This document shows, one piece after another, positions 37,776 to 50,000 of a DNA stretch of 64,000 nt. Source of the stretch: Rhodamnia argentea. Lineage: Eukaryota > Streptophyta > Magnoliopsida > Myrtales > Myrtaceae. The stretch lies in NCBI RefSeq assembly GCF_020921035.1, contig NC_063155.1, positions 29,629,294 through 29,693,293 on the forward strand, read 5' to 3'. The position numbers and the translations under genes were made by a program. How positions within the stretch are numbered: the stretch's first letter is position 1; the number at the start of each line of letters is the position of its first letter. A model generated the notes under the pieces. The model was not told where the DNA came from, searched no databases, and worked only from the letters and a program-made list of their open reading frames with translations.

Positions 37776-40700
37776 TCATACAGTAAGGCCTTGGGGTGCA
37801 GCAACAGCAGGAGCCTTGGGCTTGGCCTTTTCAACAACAATTGCTTGGGTTGTCAATACCATCCCGGCGACCGAAGCTGCATTCTGCAAAGCACATCTCG
37901 CCACCTTTGCCGGATCAATCACCCCAGCCTCTACCAGGTTCTCATACTTATCTGTCATCGCATTGTACCCGATCTCCCACTCGCGGGCCTTCACCTTCTC
38001 CACCACCACCTCTCCCTCGATTCCAGCATTCTGAGCTATCAATGACGCAGGTGCCAGAAGTGCCTATATATGCAACAGCAAATCAATAACACTTCACAGG
38101 ATTAATGGTCTATCTGTGCCTTTTGTCAAAAGAATTGTGTCCTAAGGAAGGTTCTTTTAAGTATCTCCAATGGCGGGTGCTATTTTGCCTCAATGAATTT
38201 CAGTCAAAAATCGTTCTTTTGTCTAAAAGCAACTATGTTTATTCCTGCCTCATCCAGTCTTGATTCGATATTGCGACTCGAAGCAACTAAATTTTACCTT
38301 TTGAATGATGTCAGCACCCAATCTTTCATCCGCATCCTCAAGCTTGTCCTTGATAGCAGGCACACAAGTGGAGAGGTGGACGAATGCCGCACCACCGCCA
38401 GGCACTATGCCTTCCTCTATGGCAGCAAAAGTTGCATTCTTGGCATCCTCAATTCGGAGCTTCCTATCCTCAAGCTCACTCTCAGTAGCTGCACCAACCT
38501 TGATCACAGCAACTCCCCCGGATAGCTTGGCAATCCTCTCGGCGAGTTTCTCCAAGTCGTATACAGAATCAGTTTCAGACAACTCTTTTTTCAGTTGTGC
38601 AACCCTGGCTTGTAATTCATCCTTTGATGCCGCATCAGCAATAATGGTTGTGGAATCCTTAGAGATGGTTACTTTTCTAGCTAGCCCAAGCTGCTCAACC
38701 GTTGTGTTCTCAACAAGCAGACCAAGATCACTGGCTTGATATTCAGCTCCTGCATGATATAACGAACCATAAGCAAGTGATGTCACCTATGCCCTGTAAA
38801 CTAGCAAGGTTCCAAGTCTGCTAAGCATGTTTACAGAACAGGCGAATGATCTGGACTACAAGCAAAAACTACCTGTCAAGATTGCAATATCTTGTAGGAT
38901 TGCCTTTCTCCTTTCACCAAATCCAGGGGCTTTGATAGCAGCAACATTAAGGATGCCCCGCAACTTGTTCACAACAAGAGTAGCCAAAGCCTCACCACTC
39001 ACTTCTTCAGCAATTATGACCAAAGGCGCTCTCAGCTGAGTTGTCTTCTCCAGCAACGGGACAATATCCTTTATTGCTGAAATCTTTTGATCTGTCACCA
39101 ATACTCTTGCATTCTCAAATTCCACAATCAACTTCTCGGGGTTGGTGACGAATTGAGGGGATGTGTATCCTCTGTCTATCTGCAAGCCAATAAAAAACAT
39201 TTGTAAGAACAGATAAAAGAATGAATAGAAACTGCCCCCCCTGTGGGGGTGGGCGGGCGGTTGTGGATGGGGAATGCTTATCTTCCCCAACTAATGAGAA
39301 ATAAGATGCACAAAGGAAAAATGACGAAATGCCGACCTCCATTCCCTCCTCAACATCAACGGTTGTCTCAAATGACGACGACGATTCAATGGACAAAACA
39401 CCATCCGGGCCAACCTTGTCAATTGCATCCGCAATCATTGCCCCAATGAGCTCATCATTTCCAGCGGAAATTGTTGCGACGGCTACAATGAAATCCAAAA
39501 GAGTATCAGTATAAAGGACTTAGAAGTTTTCCGTTCAAAGCTTGCTCTTTCAAGGACTATGCAAGCACATCACCTTTAATGTCATCACGTCCTTCAACTG
39601 GCCTAGCCCTCTTCTCCAGCTCCTGTATCAATCCTTGCACAGTTTTATCAATGCCTCTCTTCACCGAAACTGGATTTGCACCGGATGTAACGTTCAGCAA
39701 TCCCAATTGAATAATTTCACGAGCAAGGACTGATGCAGTAGTTGTACCATCACCAGCGGAGTCATTAGTTTTGCTTGCAACCTACGTTTGAACCAAAATT
39801 TATCAGCAAAATAAACATCGTCGAAAGCAGTCCTAACTGAAAGGGTTCAGCATGTGATGGAAAGTCATCAATCAAGAGTAAGTGCAAGGCTGCAGTATGA
39901 AAGTCTGACCTCCCTAATGAGAGCAGCACCAGCATTTTCCATAGCATCAGGTAACTCAATTGCTCGGGCAATTGTGACCCCATCATTTACAACTTTCGGA
40001 CTGCCAAATTCATCCAAAACGACATTTCTCCCTGCAGAGAGCAGATGAATACTGTCCCGATAAGTACAGTTCGCATAACAACTGCCATTCTACTGCTACA
40101 AAATATCAGCCCTATCCAGATAAACAAAACCTACGAGTCCAATAATGTAACTACTCTCCAAAGGTTCTTGACTAACGTGATCGCAAGATGGATTCTCTAC
40201 AACACGTCTTAAACATGTGCACGGAAACAAACACTTTCACACAGCCAGTCCAATTTGCTATAGCTTTGTAGACCTCACCGTCGACTCCAATTGTCATTAT
40301 TCATCTAGTAAACATCAAAGGGAGAACCATCGCTAGCTTACCCCTCGGACCGAGCGTGAGGCCAACAGCATCCGCGAGCTTGTCGATGCCGGACTGAAGA
40401 GCGGCCCTGGAGCTCTGGTCGAATGCTATTTCCTTGGCGGCAGCTCTCACCGCGAACTTTCTACTGGACTGGCCGAAATTCACCTTCTGGTTCCCTTTCC
40501 TCCTCAAGCTCCCCTACATCAAGGCAACATAAAAAAAAACGATCGACAGTAAGCAAAACCACCTGGTTCCACCAACCACAAGACTCGATTCTAATCTCAG
40601 AGCTTCTTCATCATTGTGGAGAGCCGAAGACGGATGAGCCTAAGCTCCGATCCACATTCATCCGCCCAAAGCGAAGGAAGCAGCGACGATCGAAAATGGT

Positions 40701-40798
40701 CGAAGGCAACAGCGACTCGAAAAATTTTCACGGGAGACGGTTACCTGCTTGGCGGAGCAGAGGATGGAAGCAGTAGAGATAGCGTTAGCTGACGCCAT
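37776..40798 (-). CDS. CPN60A: Chloroplast chaperonin-60 subunit alpha (RuBisCO-binding protein)
   Basis: Eight coding exons: 40798-40745, 40513-40342, 40031-39910, 39781-39574, 39482-39337, 39179-38873, 38749-38298 and 38063-37776, all in phase, giving 582 residues. Residues 1 to about 42 ([18 protein letters not shown]..., serine- and arginine-rich) form a chloroplast transit peptide. The GroEL-type body follows: [18 protein letters not shown], the ATP-site motif GDGTTTAS, and [11 protein letters not shown] before the second equatorial part. The C-terminus ends ...APQGLTV. The alpha rather than beta subunit is indicated by the N-terminus and by ILTGAEY and QAIVVEK. It folds stromal proteins, including RuBisCO large subunit, in a mixed alpha/beta ring with Cpn20/Cpn10. 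In Arabidopsis, loss (SCHLEPPERLESS) stops embryo plastid development. No damage is seen. Confidence 0.96.
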
Positions 40799-41300
40799 TT
40801 CCAAAGCTAGCTAGGGTTTTCGGAGCTGCTGCTGCTGCGGGGGAAGGAGTAGGTTTTGGTAAGGCTTCGCAGGTGCGTGAGGTTTGGATAAGGAGGAGGC
40901 TCACACTGAGAGAGTGGGTGCGCCCGTGCTGTATTTAGGGCTTATGGGGCAAGCCGTGATATTTCCAGAAGATTCCTCAAAGTATTTTCCTTTTTCTTTA
41001 ATTTTTTCCGTTTTTAAAATTTTCCAGGAATCGAGTTCGAGAACCGTTGAGGGAGTCCTCCAATGTCCCATTTCGCGGGTCTACGTCTCTACTCTTGCGG
41101 GCCAAGAATTGGGCCCAAACGGGCCCCAAGCGAGGCCCAAATACACTAGAAGGCCTTATGTGGACCGGGCCAAGGACCCGACTATAGATCATCTGGGCCC
41201 CACAAGGAAAGTATCAGCGGAAGAGCAAGTCAGGATAATAACACGGGCGTCGATTATTGCACAAACAAACAGGTCATGCACACTATATAAGCCCCTTGCC
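40799..41300. promoter_or_regulatory. Shared divergent promoter of CPN60A and TCP-like gene
   Basis: A telo-box (AAAACCCTAG on the minus strand) is at 40811-40820, just above the CPN60A ATG. Site II motifs cluster at 41098-41203 (gggccaag, tgggcccaa, gggccccaag, aggccca, tgggccccac). TATATAA at 41284-41290 serves the TCP-like side. The last site II word, read on the minus strand, is GTGGGGCCCA, close to the class I TCP consensus GTGGGNCC. A 223-codon frame through this region (40884-41555) is out of frame with the TCP-like gene and is taken as chance. Confidence 0.6.
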
Positions 41301-41385
41301 CCTAGCTCAGAAACCACTCAAAAGCACATAGAAATCGACGCTCTCACTTGTGCGTATATCCTTAGCGAGAGAAAATTTTTGAGCC

Positions 41386-41901
41386 ATGAATTCCAATGGT
41401 TTGCCAACCCCACAATGTTATGCCCCGAGAGCCACCGTCGTCAGAGATCGCTGTGCGAAGCTAAGACCCCGGGGCTGCTGGATCCGCGTCCCAGCGGCTT
41501 GTGCAGCCCGTGTTTTCCGGTTGACCTGAGATCTCAGCCACCGAACCCGTGGTGAGGCCATACAGTGGCTTCTGAACCAGGCCGAAGCCAAACCCTCCAC
41601 CAATTTAGAGAGCGAGAGCAAGGGCGGAGGCGGTGGTAGCGTGGACGTGATCAGCAACCCTCCAACTGTAACAAACTTCAACAGCGCAGCTGACTCCATG
41701 ACCCTTGGCGAGGCAGGCGGCAATGTTACCGATCACGAAGTCCGGGACGGCCGGCACGGCGAAGATCGTCACAACACGGTTTCGAGGGCCCGAACGGTGT
41801 CGGCGCAATCTTACTACGATGCCATTTTCGGGACGCAATTCTGCTGGCCGGTTTTCTCGGACGAAGACGTCGCTCGCCTGAAACCGATAGTGTTCATCTG
41901 A
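41386..41901 (+). pseudogene. Class I TCP transcription factor-like gene with one in-frame stop
   Basis: One frame runs from ATG 41386 to TGA 41899-41901 (172 codons), broken only by TGA at 41527-41529. Before the stop it reads ...VRDRCAKLRPRGCWIRVPAA then CAARVFRLT; after it come DLSHRTRGEAIQWLLNQAEA and a low-complexity tail. This follows the class I TCP domain (KDRHTKV...[38 protein letters not shown]), and the stop replaces the arginine of RELGHK, which CGA to TGA would explain. The basic region has also lost usual residues (H of DRH is C; GRRIR is GCWIR). TCP factors bind GGNCCC sites and control growth. The 171-residue length would suit small members such as TCP11 or TCP16. It may be a pseudogene, a nonsense allele or an assembly error. 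A TATA box lies 100 bp upstream. Confidence 0.8.
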
Positions 41902-42826
41902 GAACCGAGCGAGAGGAGTTGAAGGCGATGAGGAATAAGAGGCGATCAACGACGTCAAGGTCGGTCGGGCGTAAATAAGTGTAGTTTGCTGTTATGTGGC
42001 GAGCAACAACAGTTCTTTTATTTCTGGGTCATAAGCAAGAACAGGTTTTCCTAAGTGAAATTTTCGTGGTCGGCATATCTGTGTATCGGTCAAATTCGAA
42101 GTTGCCTAGTTAGTAATCTCTCCGTTTACTTCTGCCCTTCTTCAATTTTCGATTTTTGGGTATGGAGAATACGAATCGATTTTGGCTTTTCCAATTTTTC
42201 TCAAAAAGGCAAAAAAATCTCATTAGAAAATCCTACGATGTTATCGAGCATAAGTTAATAGTAAATATGACGCGGTGTCGTACAAAACTGAAAAAGTAGA
42301 CGAAAATACAGAGTTAAGGTTGCGATTAAATTGTTGGAACTTTAAGACCAATCAACACCGCAGGAACGAATCCGTTTCAAATCACATGCTAATCTAGTAA
42401 TTATTAATTTTAAATTCGGTTTATTTTTCCTCTCTCCTTTGCATATTCTTCTGACGAATTTTGTTGCGATTTGATTTGGTTTCGTTCATGTTCGAATTCT
42501 CATGCGGGTCTCTTTCGACTTCGTGAAAAGTTGAGCCCAATTGACCCGAGATTGCCGCCATTTGACCTTCGGTTATGGCAAGGGCGACCCATGGACCGCC
42601 GAATAAGGAAAAATCCGATCTCATTAGTGAAGAAGTTACGAGCCTCTACGGACAAAGTTGGCATGCAGCCGCGTGCCGACACGTGTAATACCCATGCAAG
42701 CCCGCCAAATTCGGTCGGGGTTATGACATTTCCATGCGAACTCAGGTCCTTCCAAAAGGAGGAGGAAAAAAATACAGACTGCAAAATTATATCTCGGCGA
42801 TTTTATAATCACACTTGTTTCTATAA
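41902..42826. other. Intergenic, nothing recognised
   Basis: The frames at 42471-42893 (+) and 42500-42784 (-) have no recognised homologue. Confidence 0.4.
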
Positions 42827-42993
42827 CGATAGTTATGGTTTTTTTTTTTTTTTTGGTAAAGGTAAATGTGTATATAACTTTCCACAGCGCTAATTACAAA
42901 GAGAATGCCGCACACAAAATCCTCGTACCCCAAATGACACAAGAAAGTGTCATAGCGGGTGCACACAAAATCCTCGTACGATAGTTATGGTTT
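42827..42993 (-). mobile_element. 5'-truncated retroposon tail (LINE/SINE) with 15-bp TSD
   Basis: The direct repeat CGATAGTTATGGTTT flanks the insert at 42827-42841 and 42979-42993. Next to the left copy is a run of T (to about 42855), that is, a poly(A) tail on the minus strand. The body is about 120 bp and contains 'cacacaaaatcctcgtac' twice (about 42911 and 42963). Poly(A) plus a long target duplication marks target-primed reverse transcription. The shortness suggests a severely 5'-truncated LINE. Confidence 0.75.
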
Positions 42994-43006
42994 AAGCCGA
43001 GTATTT

Positions 43007-43605
43007 GGGAAAATTGTCCAAAAGGATCTTAAATCTAACGCAAATTTAGTTTTCAACATTTCTATTATGCCGATATAGTTTTAAATCTTTTGACGATTTG
43101 ATAATGTGGCTCTTCGGACCGATTTTGGCAGGAAATCGCAGATTTGGATGTTGACCATCTTTCGTGGCACAGACAGTGATGATGTGGACGGTCATTACAA
43201 TTATTTTTCGTTTTTTTTTTCTTGACTATTCCCTCTTTTTTTTTTCTCCCCCTATTTGCCTTTGCCGGTCACCGGCCATTAGCAATGACCAGTGAGGGGG
43301 AATTTTTGCTAGATTCGAGCAACTCGACCGGCGGAGGGAAATAAAAAAAAATAACAAAAAGGAAAGGAAAAAAAATAACAACATCGATCTTTTTATGAAA
43401 AATATACAAATTATCCACGTTGGTGCCCACTAAGGCATGCGGGGTGGGCGGTGTTGACCGGAGCTTTTTCCTATCAAAATTAGTCGCAAGGACTAAATTG
43501 ACAAATTACGAAAATATTTAGGACTAAACCGTTCAAATTAAAAGGTTTATGAATGGATTAGTCGTCATGCAATAAGTTCAGGACTTTTTGAACAATTATT
43601 TTTCG
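43007..43605. mobile_element. Foldback MITE-like element with ccggtcaccgg core
   Basis: The left arm (gggaaaattgtccaaaagga...) and right arm (...gttcaggactttttgaac aattatttttcgg) are imperfect inverted repeats of the family seen at 8441-9072. The core at 43255-43345 has 'gccggtcaccggcc' and 'gaccagtgaggg'. Confidence 0.6.
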
Positions 43606-44089
43606 GGACAGAGTGGGTTTATGACGTGTGATACTTTTTTCCCTCCGCGTTCTTATTTTCCAATTTTATTCGGCACACGAACTACGGAAATTTATGATTT
43701 TATAAAATCCCATTTTGTGATTGTTTCTTTTTTTTTCCCTTGCGACGCAAGCTCCATTTCAAAGCTGTCGCTCGCGCTCACTCTCTCTCTCTCTCTCTCT
43801 CTCTCTCCTCCAACATCGCCACATCTTCCTCCCCGCCATATTTCTCCCCTCGCGACAGAAAACTGCTTCTGCACAACGCCATCTCTCTCTCTAACGAATC
43901 CTAACCAATCGTCTTTCTCTCTCCTCTCCCATCACCGCCCCCCGCGAGTTCTCCTTCCGATCGCCGGCCACCACCTCCGCCGCTGATACTCCGTTTGTCC
44001 CCACCACGCATGCACGAACGCTACCGCAGCACCATCGGTTCCGACTGCTGAAGGATTTTTTCTTTTTTCCTGCGCTAGTGCTTCTCGCG
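43606..44089 (+). promoter_or_regulatory. Promoter and 5' leader of ABCG28-type gene
   Basis: A CT run of about 15 units at 43779-43808 is followed by pyrimidine-rich DNA up to the ATG at 44090, as in many plant 5' leaders. No clear TATA box is seen. Confidence 0.45.
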
Positions 44090-47000
44090 ATGGCCATGAG
44101 CGGAGAGAAGAGCAATGGCCGTTGCTTCCTCTATGTTTTGGTGTTCTTGGTCCTGATCGCGCTGTGCTCGTTGCCGCTTGTCGCGCGTGCCGCTGAGGAC
44201 GGGGAATCCGCAGGTGGCGATCAGGCGGCGACTCAGCTCTTCGCCCAGCTCTTGTACAGCCAGGTCTCCAATTTCACGTCGATTTTCCGCGACGACATTG
44301 TCAAGAATTTCGGTTTCTGCATTCAGGACGTGTAAGTTCGCGCTCGCTTTTCTGTCCGTCCTTCTTATCCGCTTTTAACAATGTCACCATCTGTTAGAAG
44401 AGAATATCATTGCTACCATAGTACGCACAACGCGGGGATTGGGCATCATGTAGAGATAAATCGTTCCATAGACTCTGGATGTATTCTGGATATAGTAAAA
44501 AAATCAATTCAAAACATGCGCGATCCATGTCTTCTCACATGGATGCTGAAATAACATGATATGTCTGCTCTGTTGGATTGAGTCCAGGCATTAGTTTTCC
44601 ATCGTCGAAATCCACGTAGTTGTCTATCGAAATTCTTGTGTTGATCTTGATTTTATGTGACATTTTCGGTTGATTTTGTCTGCCAGGGATGCTGACTGGA
44701 ATGACGCATTCAATTTTACCTCAGACTTGACTTTTTTAACTTCTTGCGCTAAAGAAACGAAAGGTATGATGATGATCATCTCGCAAATGTGTCCAAAAGA
44801 GCTGTTTATTTCAATTCTTCTATCTTCTTTCGTCGTACTTGCACAGAAATCGGTCGGAAGTCTTGAAAAATCTCTGTTATTTACAATGTCAAAGAAAGAT
44901 ACATGAAGTAGTCAGGAGTAATGAGGAGGTGAACAAGTGCTCGTCCAAAGTTTTTACAATTGTCCCAGGAATGTCAATGCAGATGTTCTGATGAGGCTTT
45001 AACAGTGGTGCTGTATTGATTGTTCGACAATGAGTGCTCTCCATGCTCTCCTGATATCCTATTGTTGGACAGGAGATCTTTCACAGCGCTTGTGCACGGC
45101 AGCGGATATAAAGTTTTACTTCAATAGTTTCTTCACCGCTAAGAGATCCAGCTACTTGAAACCTAACAAGAACTGCAATCTTACGTCTTGGATTCCGGGA
45201 TGTGAACCGGGATGGGCTTGTAGTGCTGATTCCGATAAGAAAATCGACCTAAAGAATTCCAAGGACATGCCTGCTCGAACTAGCAATTGTGCTCCTTGTT
45301 GTGAAGGTTTCTTCTGTCCTCATGGAATGACTTGCATGATACGTAAGTATCTGTCACACACTCAAGGTTAAAGATTTTCGAAATAGATTAGTTTTCCTTG
45401 ACCCAAAGAAGAATAAAAAAAGAGATAATTTCAAGTCTATTTTCTCCTTCCCATTTTTTTAAATCGCATGGGGGAGATATCAACAACCATCATGTCAATT
45501 TCTCAGTTGCAACGGAAAGGAGGAGAAACTGTTGAAAGATGGAGACATTGCTTAAACATCTGTTTCCAAGTTGTTTTCTCAATTCTGTCTTCTCTCTTTG
45601 CAATTTCCTATGACGGCTAAACTTTCACCTGAAGCTTTGAATTTCGATTGCTGAATGGTGGATAATTTTGTTGTTGAACATGCACGTCCTACTTTTTGGT
45701 CTTTTATTTCAAGAAGCGCTGCAAGAAATGATTTTGCACAACTATGCCGCGAAGCAATTGACTGTTCCCTTTCGTCTGTATTGCACATCCAGAGAAGACT
45801 TATTTGCTAAACAACTTTTTACTTGAACTCGTACAAATAGTTAGACTTTGTGATCCATGTTACTTATGAAATCGTGATTTCTCAACAACATGTTACAAGC
45901 CCTTGTGCTAATGGTTGCAGCCTGCCCATTGGGTGCTTATTGTCCTCTTGCCAAACTCAATAAAACCACCGGTGTTTGCGATCCGTAAGCCCTAATCCTT
46001 TTCTAGAACCTCTTCTTAACTTTTAATGCTATGCTTAGCATGCATTGATGTTTATTAGCAGAACCTTTCTGCAGGTACCATTACCAGCTTCCACCTGGGC
46101 AACCGAACCATACTTGTGGAGGAGCAGATGTGTGGGCTGATATTGGTAGTAGCAGTGAGGTATTCTGTTCAGCAGGATCATACTGTCCGTCTACTATCCA
46201 AAAAAATTCTTGCAGTAAGGGGTATTGAGAATTGTCCCTCATCTTACTAACGCTCAAGTTTGTTGCTACATGCGCTAAAAAATCATCACATATACTAGAA
46301 GTCAATGCCTATCTTGATCTCTCTTTCTTTGCTACTAACACTTTCATTTGAATGTTTTCTTTCAGACATTTCTGCAGAACAGGGTCTACATCTGAACAAG
46401 GTGAGTACATGCCGTGAAAGACTTAAGCATCCCCTTTGATTTTAAATGCATTGCAGCGTGAGGAGAATAGTCACAATGTTTAAATAGATGCTTAGAACCT
46501 ACATAGCTTCAGTAAATCTAGAGAGATAGCCAATCCAATTATATGGAAAGAAGACTTTTGACCCACTGGCGGTTCAACTTTACTAGGACTCCCAGTTTCT
46601 CCTTCCGGGAAGTAAATTAAGGGCAATCCTGTGGTTGAGTATGTTACATGCACTCTGCAAGTGCATCCATTCCCTTGCTGGTCGACATCTTCCATGCTAA
46701 TGGTCACGTACTTTCCAAAGTATGTCTGTTTGAGGTTTATATACAAAAAGTTTTCACAGATAGTTCCTGGTTTTCACAATATCTAAGCAGCATTGACTAG
46801 GAATATCCAGTAAAAATACTCATTAGTTGATTGAATACCCTGAAAACATGGAAGAAGAAGAAGAAGAGGAAGAAGAAGAAGGTGCTATTTTACACTTGGG
46901 TAATGACGAGTAATTAGAATGAGAGATGCTTTACACATGCTGAGGTGGGTGTCCCATCTATTCTCCACTAGCCCTGTTGGTTAGAGGACCCTCATGAACT

Positions 47001-50000
47001 TATTTGAATTTGCAGGTTGTTTTGAGTTTGCAAAATGTGAACCAAAATCAGAAAATCAGAATATCACTGCATATGGTCTCATGCTTTTTGTGAGTGAGCG
47101 GTTTATCCTTCTATTGCGAATACCTCTTTCCTCCTAAGTTCACTATTTTTCCGCAGACGATTACAGACATTTCATGTTTAAATGCAGGCTGGACTAAGTG
47201 TTATGCTTGTTGTTATATATAACTGCTCAGACCAAGTTCTTGCTACTCGAGAGAAAAGACAAGCCAAATCACGGGAAAAAGCTGTGAGAAGCGTAAGAGA
47301 AACCGCTCAAGCCCGTGAAAAATGGAAATCTGCAAGAGACGTAGCCAAGAAACATGCGCTTGGGCTCCAAACGCAGCTATCGCGGACATTTTCTCGCAGG
47401 AAATCTACAAAGCAACCAGATTCAAGAGGTCTGTTTCAAGCTAAACCTGGAAGTGATGCAGCCCTGCCACCATTTGCACCTGGTGGGTCAGGTAAGCCTG
47501 AGCAATCATCTTCAGGAGCTAAAGGGAATAAGAAGGATAAAAACAACCTCACGCAGATGATGCATGCAATTGAGGCAGACCCCGAGAGTAACGAAGGCTT
47601 CAATCTTGAGATTGGGGATAAGAATCTGAAAAAGAACATGCCAAGGGGCAAGCAATTGCATACCCATAGCCAAATCTTCAAGTATGCATACAATCAAATT
47701 GAGAAGGAAAAAGCTTTGCAAGAGAAGAACAAAAACTTAACCTTCTCTGGAGTAATTTCCATGGCAACTGATATCGACATCAGAAAAAGACCAACCATTG
47801 AGGTTGCTTTTAAGGATTTAACCCTTACATTGAAAGGGAAAAAGAAGCACCTTCTGAGATGTGTAACTGGGAAAATATCACCTGGCCGCGTTTCTGCTGT
47901 TATGGGCCCATCCGGCGCTGGAAAAACTACGTTTCTTTCTGCTTTGGCTGGAAAGGTAACTGGGTGCACCATGAGTGGCATGATTCTTATAAATGGGAAA
48001 GTAGAATCAATCCATTCATACAAGAAAATTATTGGTTTCGTGCCCCAAGATGATATAGTGCATGGAAACTTGACTGTGGAGGAAAACCTTTGGTTCAGCG
48101 CAAGATGCAGGTACTTGGTTATCTTGGCTGTCTGTAGCTTGAATATCTTTTATGGAATTCTGGATTGTGCACAGCAATGGATAGAGGAAAAAAACGTGCT
48201 TTATTTTTGCTGGCTATTAGTTTCTCTCATGCTCAGTGGCATCATCTTTGCAAGGATTAAGCTTGTACGGATCACGGATCCCATTCACATGTATTATTTT
48301 GATGTATGTCATTGCAAGATTAGATGCCAGTGGCATTCACCCAATATAAATTGGTTGCATCTAGGATGAGATCCCCTTCTTTATGCAGTTTCTCCTGGCT
48401 GTGCTTGACCTAGATTCTTTGATGTACTTTTGTCATATCCGTGCAGCCTCCAGTTATTTCACTCTTATTGGCGAGTATCTTAGCTAACTGAGCTGCAGAA
48501 TTTTCATGTACTTCCAATTCACTTTTAGTAACCAGTGGCCACGATGATATCTTAAAGTTTAAATTCTTTCTTCATTCACACGTTTTTATTGAAATTTTTC
48601 CAGCAGCACAGCAATAATTTCATTGGTTTCTGATTAGTGTAGACTCTCTGCGGATCTGCCAAAGGCAGAAAAGGTTCTAGTTGTTGAACGAGTTATTGAA
48701 TCCCTGGGGCTACAGGCTGTGCGGGACTCTCTCGTTGGTACAGTGGAGAAGCGTGGGATCTCTGGAGGTCAAAGGAAACGAGTAAATGTTGGTCTGGAAA
48801 TGGTCATGGAGCCTTCACTTCTGATATTAGATGAGCCGACGTCTGGTTTGGATAGTTCATCTTCTCTGTTACTTCTCAGAGCTCTACGACGTGAAGCTCT
48901 TGAAGGGGTGAATGTTTCCATGGTTGTCCACCAACCAAGGCAAGTTGCTGATGATATATCCTTTCAATTCCTTTGCCTTATACAGAACGATTTGTCCGAT
49001 ATCTACAGTATCTGTTTTATACTCTGTTTATTTATCTAACCTGGATTATCTGCTTTTTGCTATGTCCTTGAACCTAGAGCGTGGTTAATGAGGTAGACCT
49101 TTTTTTTTTTTTGCAGCTATGCATTGTTTAGGATGTTCGACGATTTGATACTTTTAGCCAAAGGCGGCCTAACAGTATACCATGGTTCAGTGAAGAAAGT
49201 TGAGGAGTACTTTTCAAGCCTAGGGATCACTGTACCTGAGCGGGTTAACCCTCCAGATCACTACATTGATATTTTGGAAGGCATAGTAAAACCGAGCACG
49301 AGCTCTGGGGTCAATTATAAACAACTTCCTGTCAGGTGGATGCTGCACAATGGGTATGCTGTACCCCATGACATGTTAAAGCTAGTCGATGGAATGTCAT
49401 CCACTGCCGGTGAGGATTCAGCTCATGGAGGGAATGCTGGTGAGGCTGGAATAGAAGAACAATCTTTCGCCGGAGATCTATGGCAGGATGTCAAGCTTAA
49501 TGTTGAACGGAAAAGGGATGATATACAGCAAAATTTCTTAAAGACGAAGGACTTATCTGATAGGGTTACGCCTGGTGTTCTGCTACAGTATAAGTACTTC
49601 CTAGGGAGGTAAATTCTTCCCTCTTTGACTACTTACTCTTACCTCCTTAGGCCAATCATCCAGTTCTACTTGAAAGGAAAAGTAATTAACTTTGTTACAG
49701 AGATTGAAAATCATTAATAGATATTCTCCCTTGAACGAGAAGGTATTTCATATGACGGTTACACCACACAGTAGTAACACGCAGTGTACCAAGTCAATCA
49801 CAAATGAGTGATCCTCGATTTAAGTGCCATCTGGATGAGAAAATGCCGTACAGGCAGTGGGATTGGTTGCTCACAGCACGTCAGCTGTGTATACGATGCA
49901 GAGAATGCTTCCCCCCTCTTCAATGCTCTGCCTTCTCTTTGGCCTTGCTTATATATTCTTCAATTTGAAAGGGTCATTTATTGTTAAATCCCAAAACATT

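Noticed and set aside
40884..41555. 223-codon open frame on the plus strand above CPN60A
   Set aside because: It crosses the site II cluster and TATA box and is out of frame with the TCP-like domain. The translation resembles no protein.
41641..41901. 86-codon frame as a separate small gene
   Set aside because: It lies in the same frame as the TCP-like gene and is simply the tail after the in-frame TGA; its apparent start is not ATG.
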